NCBI RefSeq assembly: GCF_016481305.1
Contig: NZ_JAENBO010000002.1
Location: 1 to 64,000, forward strand
Direction: 5' to 3'
Length of the DNA: 64,000 nucleotides
Source of the DNA: Streptococcus pacificus
Lineage (GTDB): Bacteria; Bacillota; Bacilli; Lactobacillales; Streptococcaceae
The translations under genes and the position numbers were made by a program. Shown piece after piece: positions 55,845-64,000 of this stretch (positions are counted from its first letter, which is position 1; every line of letters starts with the position of its first letter). The notes beneath the pieces were generated by a model. The model worked only from the letters and a program-made list of their open reading frames with translations, did not search any database and had not been told where the DNA came from.

Positions 55845-56912
55845 TTATTTTACTGTCATCTCTTTTTTCATTGTTTTTGATCTTAATTGACCACAAGCCG
55901 CATCAATATCGGTACCATGTTCTTGTCTGACCACACAATTAATCCCATGTTTTTTTAGCACATCGTAAAAAGCAGATACTCGATTTTTAGGACTTCTACT
56001 GTATTGATCGTGCTCTGACACAGGATTATATGGAATTAGATTGACATAGGACAACTTTTTAATGTCTTTTAATAACTGGCTTAATTCAGTCGCTTCTTTG
56101 ACACTATCATTGACTTCATTTAGCATGATGTATTCAAATGTCACTCGACGATTGGTCGTTTGAATGTAGTAATGAATAGCATCAAATAATTTTTCAATCG
56201 GAAAAGCACGATTAATCTTCATAATGCTAGTTCTTAAGTCATTATTAGGGGCATGAAGAGAAACAGCTAGGTTAACTTGAATCCCTTCATTAGCGAACTC
56301 TTTTATTTTGTGTGCTAACCCTGACGTAGAAACAGTGATATGACGTGCACCAATAGCGAGACCATTATCATCATTGATTGTTCTTAAAAACGCAAGGACA
56401 TTTTTGTAGTTATCAAACGGTTCACCAATCCCCATCACCACGACATGACTCACGCGCTCACCTAGGTTTCTGTCATCAAAGTATTTTTGAACCAACATAA
56501 TTTGGGCGGTTATTTCACCACTTGTTAAATCTCTTTGTTTTTTAATGAGACCACTAGCACAAAACGTACAGCCAATATTACAACCGACTTGCGTTGTTAC
56601 ACAAACAGATAAACCATAATGTTGCCTCATCAACACCGTCTCAATCAACATCCCATCAGGTAATTCAAACAAGTACTTGACAGTACCGTCAGCAGATTCT
56701 TGAACAATTTTTTGAGCCAGAGGATTAAGACAAAACTGCTCCTTTAACTTATCAATCGTTGATTTGGAAACATTTGTCATTTCGTCAAATTGTTGAATAC
56801 GTTTACGATACAACCAATCCCATATTTGTTCGGCACGAAACTTTTTTTCACCGTTATCTAATGCCCACTTAATCACTTCTTCACGAGTGAGCCCATATAT
56901 AGAAGGTTTCAT
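55845..56912 (-). CDS. rlmN: 23S rRNA/tRNA adenine-C2 methyltransferase RlmN
   Basis: A 355-aa radical SAM enzyme methylating A2503 of 23S rRNA and A37 of some tRNAs. Cluster-binding CNIGCTFC motif, [12 protein letters not shown], and the second catalytic cysteine near the C-terminus ([10 protein letters not shown]). ATGA-type overlap with the upstream YutD-like gene. Confidence 0.95.
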   Translation of the reverse strand: MKPSIYGLTREEVIKWALDNGEKKFRAEQIWDWLYRKRIQQFDEMTNVSKSTIDKLKEQFCLNPLAQKIVQESADGTVKYLFELPDGMLIETVLMRQHYGLSVCVTTQVGCNIGCTFCASGLIKKQRDLTSGEITAQIMLVQKYFDDRNLGERVSHVVVMGIGEPFDNYKNVLAFLRTINDDNGLAIGARHITVSTSGLAHKIKEFANEGIQVNLAVSLHAPNNDLRTSIMKINRAFPIEKLFDAIHYYIQTTNRRVTFEYIMLNEVNDSVKEATELSQLLKDIKKLSYVNLIPYNPVSEHDQYSRSPKNRVSAFYDVLKKHGINCVVRQEHGTDIDAACGQLRSKTMKKEMTVK

Positions 56913-57499
56913 TTGTTATTTCCTTTTTTCCTAATAATAAAATCTTTTTCGCCACTTTTTTGCGAAGTCTCTTTTTGAGGATTTTTAATCTGTTTTTTAC
57001 GTTTGGCTTTCTTAAGCTGGAAATTTTGATTTTTGGACAATTCTTTTTGATTATTATCTGTTTGAGAAGCTTTAGTATTTTGATTTGATGTTTTTTTACG
57101 TCTTGGTCTACGTTTTCTAGAACGTCCTTTAAATTCTTCCTTAGGCATTTCTTTTGGCGCTTTGTTTTCTAACACAAAATAAGCACAACCAAAGCTACAG
57201 TATTCTTTTATATAATCCTCTAGTCGACTAATTTTCAAAGCATTAGCCGTCTTTTTATCATCTTTATAAAACCCTTTTAAACGCAGTTGTTCACTGGCCC
57301 AGTCGCCAACAATATAATCATATTTTAACATTAATTCTGAAAAGCGTTGACTAAAACTGGTTGTGTCAAAAGCATTTTTAAAGTTTTCTAACATGGTAAA
57401 TTCAATATCATCCGATTTAACAATATTGTCAAATGACACAAATTGTGGCCCAGGAAACTTATTGTAATTAAACAATTCAGGTTCAATTTCTTTTCTCAT
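56909..57499 (-). CDS. YutD-like family (DUF1027) protein
   Basis: A 196-aa protein: a compact N-terminal domain (about 10-120) with the family segments [19 protein letters not shown] and SFGCAYFVL, then a long Lys/Arg/Asn/Gln-rich tail ([14 protein letters not shown]) that looks disordered and could bind RNA. Family function is unknown, but it is regularly next to rlmN as here. GGAAG precedes the ATG. Confidence 0.85.
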   Translation of the reverse strand: MRKEIEPELFNYNKFPGPQFVSFDNIVKSDDIEFTMLENFKNAFDTTSFSQRFSELMLKYDYIVGDWASEQLRLKGFYKDDKKTANALKISRLEDYIKEYCSFGCAYFVLENKAPKEMPKEEFKGRSRKRRPRRKKTSNQNTKASQTDNNQKELSKNQNFQLKKAKRKKQIKNPQKETSQKSGEKDFIIRKKGNNK

Positions 57500-57678
57500 A
57501 ATCTTCCTTTCGTTTTATTTTTAATAGAAGTTATTATTCTTATTTTCAATATTCTAACCTATTCATTATACACTATTTTTCTTGTTTTGTAAGCGACGAC
57601 AAACATAAATAGACCAGCCTTTTTGAAATCATTTATGTTAAAAGCGAAACACAAACGCTTTTTGTGTCTCGCTTTCTT

Positions 57679-58719
57679 TTAGTGTTCTCTTAGATAGGCT
57701 ATCGCTTCCTCAACTGTTTTAACAGGCACTATTTTCATGTCTGTTTTTAAGGCCTTTGCAGCCTCTAAAGCTTCCTCATAATTGGTTTTTGCCTCTGGAT
57801 TAATCTTTTTGAATTCCTCAGAAACAGGATTATTTGGAGCAAAGAAAATGCTAGCCCCAATCTCATCAGCAGAAACCACCTTCTTATCAATACCACCAAT
57901 ATCACCGACAGAGCCATCTTGCTCTATTGTTCCAGTCCCAGCAATAATACGACCTTTTCTTAAATCCTCATCAATCAGTTGGTCATAGATATCAAGAGTA
58001 AACATCAAGCCAGCACTTGGGCCACCAACGCCTTCTGTATTAAAATTAACTGGAATTTGTGTGTTAACCTCTGTATGATCCACTAAACCAATACCAATCC
58101 CGTTTTTCCCATTTTCAAGCTTTATAATTTTACCAGTAGCACTTTCATCATTACCATTTGAAGTGTATTGAACCGTAACGTCATCACCAATGTTCAAACC
58201 ACCCACATAATCGATTAAATCCTTTGAAGATTGGAAGGTTTTGCCATTGACACCAGTTACTGTATCAGCTAGATTGAGAGTGTTTTTAAAAGTGGAGTCC
58301 TCAGAAACACTTAAAACATAAACCCCTTGATAGTCCAATTTAGCCTCTTTGCCAGCTAATTTCAAGGCTTGGTAGATGGCACTATTTTGTGAGGTTTCCA
58401 TGTAGAATTGATTGATTCGCCAGTAGTCTTCTTGACTATAGCCCCCAGTTGTTTCTTCGATTGTGGTAATATCAGCAAAAGGAGAAAACCAAGAGTAAAC
58501 AATTTGTGCGAGGCTTGCTCGACTAACTGTCACAGCCACAAAATTATAAGAGCCCTCTTCGTTGTCGTCTGTTTCATTGACCGTTAAAACACTTCTAATA
58601 TCATAGGCCCCACCCGGTGTTTCCATGTAGTAAGGAAGTGGGATGGCAAACGCACCAATGATAAATAGGACTGTAAAAATACTTATTAACCACCATTTAA
58701 ATTCTTTTATTGTTTTCAC
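57679..58719 (-). CDS. sepM: PDZ-domain S16 membrane protease (SepM type)
   Basis: A 346-aa protein: N-terminal membrane anchor (about 9-29), PDZ domain (about 130-205, GVYVLSVSEDSTFKNTL and VTGVNGKTF) and a Lon-type S16 protease domain with catalytic serine in GVGGPSAGLMF and lysine in GGIDKKVVSA. Streptococcus mutans SepM trims the competence pheromone CSP; whether that applies here depends on a pheromone not seen in the window. Overlaps coaD by 23 nt. Confidence 0.88.
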   Translation of the reverse strand: MKTIKEFKWWLISIFTVLFIIGAFAIPLPYYMETPGGAYDIRSVLTVNETDDNEEGSYNFVAVTVSRASLAQIVYSWFSPFADITTIEETTGGYSQEDYWRINQFYMETSQNSAIYQALKLAGKEAKLDYQGVYVLSVSEDSTFKNTLNLADTVTGVNGKTFQSSKDLIDYVGGLNIGDDVTVQYTSNGNDESATGKIIKLENGKNGIGIGLVDHTEVNTQIPVNFNTEGVGGPSAGLMFTLDIYDQLIDEDLRKGRIIAGTGTIEQDGSVGDIGGIDKKVVSADEIGASIFFAPNNPVSEEFKKINPEAKTNYEEALEAAKALKTDMKIVPVKTVEEAIAYLREH

Positions 58720-59197
58720 TTATTCTCTCCAATTCTTCTATAACACTTTTAGGGACAAACTGAGAAATATCTTGTTTAAAATGTAACAATTCTCGGACAC
58801 GACTAGAACTAATAAACTGTAATTCTGGCTTTGACAGGAGGTAGACGGTTTCTATCTTTCCTAAAAGATGATGATTAAAAAATTCTAACCCCATTTCGTA
58901 ATTCAAATCCTCAGCATTACGAATCCCCCTAAACAAAATGGTTGCTCCAATTTTTTGAGCGACTGCTACTGTTAGTTGATTTGTAGATGTAATGACTGTG
59001 ACATTATCAATATCAGCTAAGGCATTGATAAGCATTTTTTCTCTCAGCTCTTTAGAAAACAGAGTCTTTTTTTCCTTGTTATAAAATAGACCAACGTAAA
59101 GTTTGTCTACTAGTTTTGCTGCTCTTTTAATCACATCAATATGACCTATTGTCACTGGGTCAAACGTTCCTGTATATAATCCTATTTTACCTGACAT
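58697..59197 (-). CDS. coaD: Phosphopantetheine adenylyltransferase
   Basis: A 166-aa nucleotidyltransferase for the penultimate CoA step. TGTFDPVTIGHIDVI holds the TxGH-type motif (TIGH); the second signature is LSKPELQFISSSRVREL. Full length. Sits between rsmD (11-nt overlap) and sepM. coaE, the next CoA enzyme, is at 21328. Confidence 0.96.
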   Translation of the reverse strand: MSGKIGLYTGTFDPVTIGHIDVIKRAAKLVDKLYVGLFYNKEKKTLFSKELREKMLINALADIDNVTVITSTNQLTVAVAQKIGATILFRGIRNAEDLNYEMGLEFFNHHLLGKIETVYLLSKPELQFISSSRVRELLHFKQDISQFVPKSVIEELERISENNKRI

Positions 59198-59726
59198 AAA
59201 CGGTTACCTTACTAATTCCATAACTTTTTTGTTTCCAAATTCCAAATGCACTAATTTCTTCTGGTAGTAAGACAGCTTTATCTGTCTCACAGACAATCAT
59301 CACATTTTTTGACAAAAGGTGTAATTCTTCCAACGCTATGATTGTTTTGACAATCTCTTCTTTGGCATAAGGAGGATCTATCAACACCAAATCAAATGGA
59401 CCAACTAATTGAGCCATTGCTCTTTTAGCATCCATCTTAAAGAGTTTAAATTGGTTTTCTGCCTTAGTCATCTTGATATTGGCTTGAATCACTTTTTGAG
59501 CACGATGGTCTCTTTCAACTAAAACAGCTTCAGACATTCCTCTTGAAACAGCTTCAATCCCCAAGCCCCCACTACCAGAAAACAAATCTAACACTCGACC
59601 GCCATCAAAAAATGGCCCAATCATACTAAAAATAGCACCCTTGACTTTATCTGAGGTTGGCCTTGTGGTTTTACCCTCTAGAGTCACTAGGGGTCGTCCA
59701 CGAAATTGACCAGCAATTACCTTCAA
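59187..59726 (-). CDS. rsmD: 16S rRNA m2G966 methyltransferase RsmD
   Basis: A 179-aa methyltransferase with SAM motif LDLFSGSGGLGIEA and catalytic DPPY (LVLIDPPYAKE). The frame has an ATG at 59747, but that codon lies before the AGGAGG; the TTG at 59726, 7 nt after AGGAGG, gives MKVIAGQFRGRPL, matching homologues. A TTG start is therefore called. First gene of rsmD-coaD-sepM. Confidence 0.9.
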   Translation of the reverse strand: MKVIAGQFRGRPLVTLEGKTTRPTSDKVKGAIFSMIGPFFDGGRVLDLFSGSGGLGIEAVSRGMSEAVLVERDHRAQKVIQANIKMTKAENQFKLFKMDAKRAMAQLVGPFDLVLIDPPYAKEEIVKTIIALEELHLLSKNVMIVCETDKAVLLPEEISAFGIWKQKSYGISKVTVYVR

Positions 59727-59787
59727 ACTATTACCTCCTGATACCATTTCCTTTGATAAGACGATTGATTAGTCTTTGTTGTTTATT

Positions 59788-59796
59788 ATTTTACCA
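59788..59796 (-). promoter_or_regulatory. rsmD promoter (extended -10)
   Basis: Minus strand TGGTAAAAT about 62 nt upstream of the TTG start; no clear -35. Confidence 0.45.
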
Positions 59797-59891
59797 TATT
59801 GCATTAAATTCAGCTTAAAAATGTTTTTGTTATCCAAATAAATTCTTAGAAAACTTCATTTTTTTTGAAATAAAAACCTTTTTTTGTCATC

Positions 59892-59922
59892 AAAAAAGTC
59901 CTTCTTAGAAAAGAAGGACTTT
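59892..59922 (-). terminator. arc operon terminator
   Basis: 12-bp perfect stem AAAGTCCTTCTT/AAGAAGGACTTT (59895-59906, 59911-59922), AGAA loop, T run on the minus strand, 17 nt after the arcC stop. Confidence 0.9.
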
Positions 59923-59938
59923 ATGGTAATTAAAGTTT

Positions 59939-60886
59939 TCAATCTTTAACAACTTGTGTGCCACCATCTCCTGTCAAAACATTTTCAATGTTTTCAAGAG
60001 AAGTGATAATCGCTTTACCTTCAGGATAGTTTTCAACAAAAGCAATTGCTGCTTCTACTTTAGGCAACATACTACCAGGGGCAAATTGATTTTCAGAAAT
60101 GTATTGTTTCATCTCTGAAACGGTTACAGTTTCTAGTTTTCTTTGATCTGGCTTATTATAATTAACATATACATTATCAACACCAGTCAAGATGACAAAC
60201 AAATCAGCTTCAACTAATTCAGAAAGTGTTTGGCTGGCAAAGTCTTTATCAATAACAGCCTCAACACCAGTGAGTTTATGAGTGTTAGTATCTTCAACAA
60301 CTGGGATGCCACCACCACCTGCACTAATAACAACAACACCAGAATTAACTAAAGACTTAATAACATTAGCTTCTTTAATTCCAACTGGTTTTGGTGAAGG
60401 TACCACCTTACGCCAACCACGTCCAGCATCTTCTTTAAAACTAGCCTTAGTTTCAGCTTCTTGTTTTTTAGCCTCTTCTTCTGTTAGGAAAGGCCCAATT
60501 GGTTTGGTTGGATTCTTAAAGGCCGGATCATCTTTTGAAACAATCACTTGTGCGACAATAGTTGCCACTTCTTTGTTAATGCCTTTTTCTTGTAATTCAT
60601 TGACAAGAGCATTATCTAACCAAAAACCAATGCTACCTTCAGTCATTGCGACACAGGTATCTAGTGGCATAGCAGGATTCTTTTCAGAATCAGCAGCAGC
60701 CTGTTGTAATAATAAGTTCCCTACTTGCGGTCCATTGCCATGGGTAATAATTAAATCATCTCCATTTTCAATGAATTTAACAAGTGATTTAGAGGTTTGA
60801 ATCAGAGCTTCTTGCTGAGCTTTAGCAGAAGCATCTGTAGAAAGAATCGCATTTCCTCCAAGAGCAACAACTATTTTTTTTCCCAT
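59939..60886 (-). CDS. arcC: Carbamate kinase
   Basis: A 315-aa amino-acid kinase that makes ATP from carbamoyl phosphate in the arginine deiminase pathway. [12 protein letters not shown] at the N-terminus, [23 protein letters not shown] and [11 protein letters not shown] are typical. An upstream in-frame ATG at 60901 overlaps arcT, but GGAGG precedes the ATG at 60886 by 8 nt. Last gene of arcB-arcD-arcT-arcC. Confidence 0.95.
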   Translation of the reverse strand: MGKKIVVALGGNAILSTDASAKAQQEALIQTSKSLVKFIENGDDLIITHGNGPQVGNLLLQQAAADSEKNPAMPLDTCVAMTEGSIGFWLDNALVNELQEKGINKEVATIVAQVIVSKDDPAFKNPTKPIGPFLTEEEAKKQEAETKASFKEDAGRGWRKVVPSPKPVGIKEANVIKSLVNSGVVVISAGGGGIPVVEDTNTHKLTGVEAVIDKDFASQTLSELVEADLFVILTGVDNVYVNYNKPDQRKLETVTVSEMKQYISENQFAPGSMLPKVEAAIAFVENYPEGKAIITSLENIENVLTGDGGTQVVKD

Positions 60887-60900
60887 ATAAAATTCCTCCA

Positions 60901-62235
60901 TTATAACATTAATAATTGATAAATAGTTTCAGCATAGATAGCCATCGCTTGATAGAGATCATCCAACGGAATCCGCTCGTTTTCCTGATGCTCTGTTAAT
61001 AATGTATGTGGAAAGGCTGCCCCAAAAGCAACACAGTTTTTCATAGTTCTAGCAAAAGTAGCCCCACCTGATGTCATTGCTGGAGACATATCTCCTGTCA
61101 TTTCACGATAAACTTTTAATAAGGTTTGGATTAACTCACTATCTAAAGGGACGTAGAGTGGTTCGACATAGTCAAATTCTTCATAAACTAAGCCATACTT
61201 TTTAACTGTCTCAGATAGTTGCTTCACTAGTTTTTCTTTGTCTGCTAAAACAGGGATTCTCATATCAATTCGAATTTCAGAATGCTGTTCATCAATCGTT
61301 AAACCAGCAACATTAAAAGACAATCGACCAGACGGCTCATCCTCGATGACACCAAATAGTTGACCTCCAGTACCATCATGTCCCACATGAGTCAATAAAA
61401 AGTCAATCGCTGGATGAGATTGAATTGGAGATAAGCCTTCAATCAAACGTATAATTGCATTGACACCTTCAGCCGCATCTTTTGAATGTTTTGCTTCACC
61501 CAAAACAACAACACCTTCATTTGTTGTTTCATAGGCATAACCTAATGCTTTCAAATTTTCCTTAAGATCATTTTGATGCTGGCCTTCGTAAAGGGCTTTA
61601 CCAGGGACTACATTGAAGGCTTGTCCGAGTTCTAAAGCTAAATCAGAACTTCCCTTACCAGTGATTTTGACTTGTAACAAGCCTTTTTCTGCATAGGTTA
61701 AAGGGAAACTTGAATCGGGCGCAAAACCCATATCAGCGACTTCTTCAAGTTCATTGTATCTTGCCATACAACGCCATAATGTTTCTTCATCAGTTCCATA
61801 AATGAAACGAACTCGTTTATTGAAAGAAACACCAGCATCAAGTAAAGCCTTAACAGCATACATTGTTGCAACTGTCGGTCCTTTATCATCTTGTGACCCA
61901 CGACCAAACAATTGATTGTCTTTAATGACTCCTTCAAAAGGATTAGTTTCCCATTTGGTTAGATCACCAGCAGGAACGACATCCAGATGGCAAAGAATAG
62001 CAATTAGAGTATCTCCTTCGCCGATTTCTGCATAGCCATAATAACCTTTTGGATCGATATAAGTTTCAAAACCTAGTCTCTTGGCAAGTTCTAATGTGGT
62101 CTCTAAAGCTTTTTGGATATTTTTACCAAAAGGAGTGCCAGCTTCTCCTTCGTTTAAAACGGATGGAATGGCAATTAATTCTTTAAGAGTATCTACACAT
62201 TGTTGTTTGTGAGTTTCAGTAATAAAATCTTTCAT
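60901..62235 (-). CDS. arcT: M20-family dipeptidase of the arc operon (ArcT/PepV-like)
   Basis: A 444-aa metallopeptidase. Metal-binding segments are [11 protein letters not shown], the catalytic [20 protein letters not shown] and the C-terminal [19 protein letters not shown]. It resembles Xaa-His dipeptidases (PepV); in the streptococcal arc operon it could release arginine from peptides. The ribosome-binding site is weak (AAATGG). The name arcT has also been used for a transaminase elsewhere; here it means the peptidase. Confidence 0.9.
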   Translation of the reverse strand: MKDFITETHKQQCVDTLKELIAIPSVLNEGEAGTPFGKNIQKALETTLELAKRLGFETYIDPKGYYGYAEIGEGDTLIAILCHLDVVPAGDLTKWETNPFEGVIKDNQLFGRGSQDDKGPTVATMYAVKALLDAGVSFNKRVRFIYGTDEETLWRCMARYNELEEVADMGFAPDSSFPLTYAEKGLLQVKITGKGSSDLALELGQAFNVVPGKALYEGQHQNDLKENLKALGYAYETTNEGVVVLGEAKHSKDAAEGVNAIIRLIEGLSPIQSHPAIDFLLTHVGHDGTGGQLFGVIEDEPSGRLSFNVAGLTIDEQHSEIRIDMRIPVLADKEKLVKQLSETVKKYGLVYEEFDYVEPLYVPLDSELIQTLLKVYREMTGDMSPAMTSGGATFARTMKNCVAFGAAFPHTLLTEHQENERIPLDDLYQAMAIYAETIYQLLML

Positions 62236-62255
62236 ATCATTTGACCATTTCTAAA

Positions 62256-63749
62256 TTAGAAGAATGTTGCAACGACTAAGATAAGGATACTTAGAACAAC
62301 AATAGCGACAATGAGTTTACCAACATATTTCCACCAAGTTGTAATATCAACACGTCCTAAAGCAAGACCTCCCATTACAATACCTGAGGTTGGAGTAATA
62401 AGGTTCAAGACACCTGATGCTGCTTGGAAAGCAGTAATGATCAAGTGAGTTGGTACTTTAGCAAATTCTCCCAATGGACCTAAGATACCCATTGTTGCAC
62501 CAGCAAGACCTGATGTTGATGGGATCAAGAATGACATTGGTAAGTAGAAAATATAAGTTAAAACGATAAAGACTTGAGAAGATAGGCCTTTAAGTCCTTC
62601 TTCACCCCAGTGTAAAATAGTTGCTGTGATTTGACCATCATTCATCACCACTTGAATACCACGTGCCACCGCAACAATTAAAGCAACACCTAATAAATCG
62701 GCAGCACCATTAAGGAAGGCTTTGAAGAATCTATCTTCACCCATCTTAGAAACAATACCAACTAAAACACCCATGAAGATAAAGAGCATGGTAATTTCTT
62801 GGAAGTACCAATCTCCAAGCGGAAGAGAATGACCAAAGAACTGACCAAATACTGGAAGACCTGTTAAGAAATCATTAATGGCTTCAAAGATGTGAACACC
62901 AAATCCTGACCATGGAATCAAACTAATGATCATGATAAGGAAAGTAATGATAAAGATCCAGAGTGTTGCTTTTTGACTCTTAGTTAAGTCTGATTGAACA
63001 TCAACTGGTTTAAAATGTTTTAAGTTTTCTTCTCTTTGAGCATACACATAAGATTTGGTTGGATCTTTTTCAATCTTGCTTGCATAGTTATAAACATAAA
63101 AAATGGAAACTCCAAGAATAACAACGAAGAATACCACACGCCAAATGGCACCATCAGCAATACTGATTCCTGCGGCATCAGAAGCCACACCAGTTGCAAA
63201 TGGATTAACGGTTGACGCTAGACACCCTACTTGAGACCCTATTAAAATAATAGAGACAGCTGTTATCGTATCAAATCCTACGGCCAACATTACTGGGATT
63301 AGTAATGGATAAAATGCCATAGTTTCTTCACCCATACCATAAGTAGAGCCACCAAGAGCAAAGAGAATCATCAATACAGGAATGAGCATTTTTTCTCTGC
63401 CTTTAAAGTTTTTAACTAAAGAGGCTATCCCTACATCAAGAGCACCTGTTTCAGTGACAACTCCCAAAAAGGCACCAACCATAAGAATAAAGAAGGATAC
63501 TTCAATTGCTCCACCGGTAATGCTATTACCAATCATACCAACAACTGGAGCCATCACCACTTCATAAAACCCTTGAGGATTTTGCTCTACTGTTTCATAA
63601 GTACCTGCTATTAAGTTTCCAGTTTCTTCACTAACTTGATACTGACCTGCCGGAATAATCCATGTTAAAATCGCCATGACAGCAATAATCAGGATAAGTA
63701 CCGTATAGGAAGAGGGCATTTTAAATGCTTTTTTTACTTTTTCAGTCAT
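62256..63749 (-). CDS. arcD: Arginine-ornithine antiporter ArcD (YfcC family)
   Basis: A 497-aa transporter with about 12-13 helices of the YfcC/C4-dicarboxylate carrier superfamily: WIIPAGQYQV, GGSTYGMGEETMAFYPLL, VNPFATGVASDAAGIS and the C-terminal LIPSTSGLAGATMGILGPL / SGVLNLITPTSGIVMGG hairpins. Position between arcB and arcT marks it as the streptococcal arginine/ornithine exchanger. AGGAG precedes the ATG. A strong hairpin separates it from arcB. Confidence 0.88.
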   Translation of the reverse strand: MTEKVKKAFKMPSSYTVLILIIAVMAILTWIIPAGQYQVSEETGNLIAGTYETVEQNPQGFYEVVMAPVVGMIGNSITGGAIEVSFFILMVGAFLGVVTETGALDVGIASLVKNFKGREKMLIPVLMILFALGGSTYGMGEETMAFYPLLIPVMLAVGFDTITAVSIILIGSQVGCLASTVNPFATGVASDAAGISIADGAIWRVVFFVVILGVSIFYVYNYASKIEKDPTKSYVYAQREENLKHFKPVDVQSDLTKSQKATLWIFIITFLIMIISLIPWSGFGVHIFEAINDFLTGLPVFGQFFGHSLPLGDWYFQEITMLFIFMGVLVGIVSKMGEDRFFKAFLNGAADLLGVALIVAVARGIQVVMNDGQITATILHWGEEGLKGLSSQVFIVLTYIFYLPMSFLIPSTSGLAGATMGILGPLGEFAKVPTHLIITAFQAASGVLNLITPTSGIVMGGLALGRVDITTWWKYVGKLIVAIVVLSILILVVATFF

Positions 63750-63765
63750 AAATTTCTCCTATCTA

Positions 63766-63816
63766 TAGAAAAAACCGTTCTGGCTCTGATTTTAAAAATC
63801 AAAACCAGAACAGTTT
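63766..63816 (-). terminator. Intercistronic terminator between arcB and arcD
   Basis: Long hairpin (about 20 pairs with three mismatches; 63772-63791 with 63797-63816) followed on the minus strand by T6. It begins ~10 nt after the arcB stop. No promoter fits between it and arcD. Confidence 0.85.
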
Positions 63817-63826
63817 GATTTGTGGG

Positions 63827-64000
63827 TTATACTTTTGGAATAAAGAGATCGCCCAAAGTAACTGCCATGACAGCTTTAATGGTGTGCATACGATTTTCAG
63901 CCTGATCAAATTGTCGGCCATGTTTACTTCTAAAGGCAGCATCAGTGATTTCCATACTATCAATGCCGTGCTCTTCTTTAATTTGTTTACCATATTCAGT
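63827..64000 (-). CDS. arcB: Ornithine carbamoyltransferase, C-terminal end (partial)
   Basis: The last 57 codons of a catabolic OTCase, running off the right edge. The C-terminal signature is present: [22 protein letters not shown], followed by GDLFIPKV and TAA at 63827-63829. It converts citrulline and phosphate to ornithine and carbamoyl phosphate, the substrate of ArcC. The rest, and presumably arcA, lie outside the window. Confidence 0.93.
   Translation of the reverse strand, partial: TEYGKQIKEEHGIDSMEITDAAFRSKHGRQFDQAENRMHTIKAVMAVTLGDLFIPKV

Noticed and set aside
60282..60800. 172-codon open frame on the plus strand
   Set aside because: Lies wholly antisense to arcC, a clear family member with full motifs; composition is that of a mirrored frame and there is no ribosome-binding site.

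Overview
The window is chromosomal DNA from a low-GC Gram-positive coccus, almost certainly a Streptococcus; the species is not resolved. The evidence is the gene set and its order: comFA-comFC beside hpf, an HAD-cyclophilin fusion, LiaFSR next to StkP/PppL, a streptococcal arc operon with an M20 peptidase, DUF3165 and DUF3397 membrane proteins, Dpr, and a psaBCA-type metal transporter. The left edge is the 5' end of a 16S rRNA gene. Nearly all genes lie on the minus strand, co-oriented with that rRNA operon, so the minus strand is probably the leading strand. I see no insertion sequence, prophage, CRISPR array or tRNA gene.

Left to right: 16S rRNA 5' end with leader and promoter; hpf, comFC and comFA; divergent yigZ and cysK; cvfD, the HAD-cyclophilin fusion and liaR-liaS-liaF; stkP, pppL, rsmB, fmt and priA; rpoZ and gmk; smpB, rnr, secG and rpmG (a short GTG-start gene); cspA; coaE, mutM, era, dgkA and ybeY; phoH, yozE and cvfB; frr-pyrH; rplA-rplK; a DUF3397 protein; an oxidoreductase; ahpF-ahpC; a stand-alone DUF3883 nuclease-like gene; ftsK; the lipoprotein cyclophilin slrA; psaA-psaC-psaB; divIB-murG-murD; DUF3165 and typA; a rhodanese-like protein, glk and yqgQ; dpr; a shortened comC prepilin peptidase; the pyruvate dehydrogenase operon; vanZ; rlmN and a YutD-like gene; sepM-coaD-rsmD; and arcC, arcT, arcD and the 3' end of arcB.

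The main themes are cell-envelope stress and division signalling (LiaFSR, StkP/PppL, FtsK, DivIB, MurD/G, SepM), translation and RNA quality control, redox and metal homeostasis (AhpCF, Dpr, PsaABC) and fermentative energy metabolism (PDH, Glk, arc). Regulatory sites read directly from the sequence include a near-perfect PerR box at dpr, a perfect cre site at the PDH promoter, a metalloregulator-like palindrome at psaB, a candidate L1 autoregulatory stem in the rplK leader, and ComX (cin) boxes at comC and, in variant form, comFA.

The most unusual pattern is a promoter layout that predicts leaderless mRNAs. Four unrelated housekeeping genes (yigZ, the DUF3397 gene, ftsK, yqgQ) each have a -10 hexamer exactly 6 nt before the ATG and no Shine-Dalgarno sequence. 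Both competence genes with a cin-box have that box only 7-8 nt before ATG. A second pattern is strong hairpin terminators placed inside apparent operons (rpoZ|priA, stkP|liaF, secG|rnr, arcB|arcD). Some of these are perfect palindromes that overlap stop codons.
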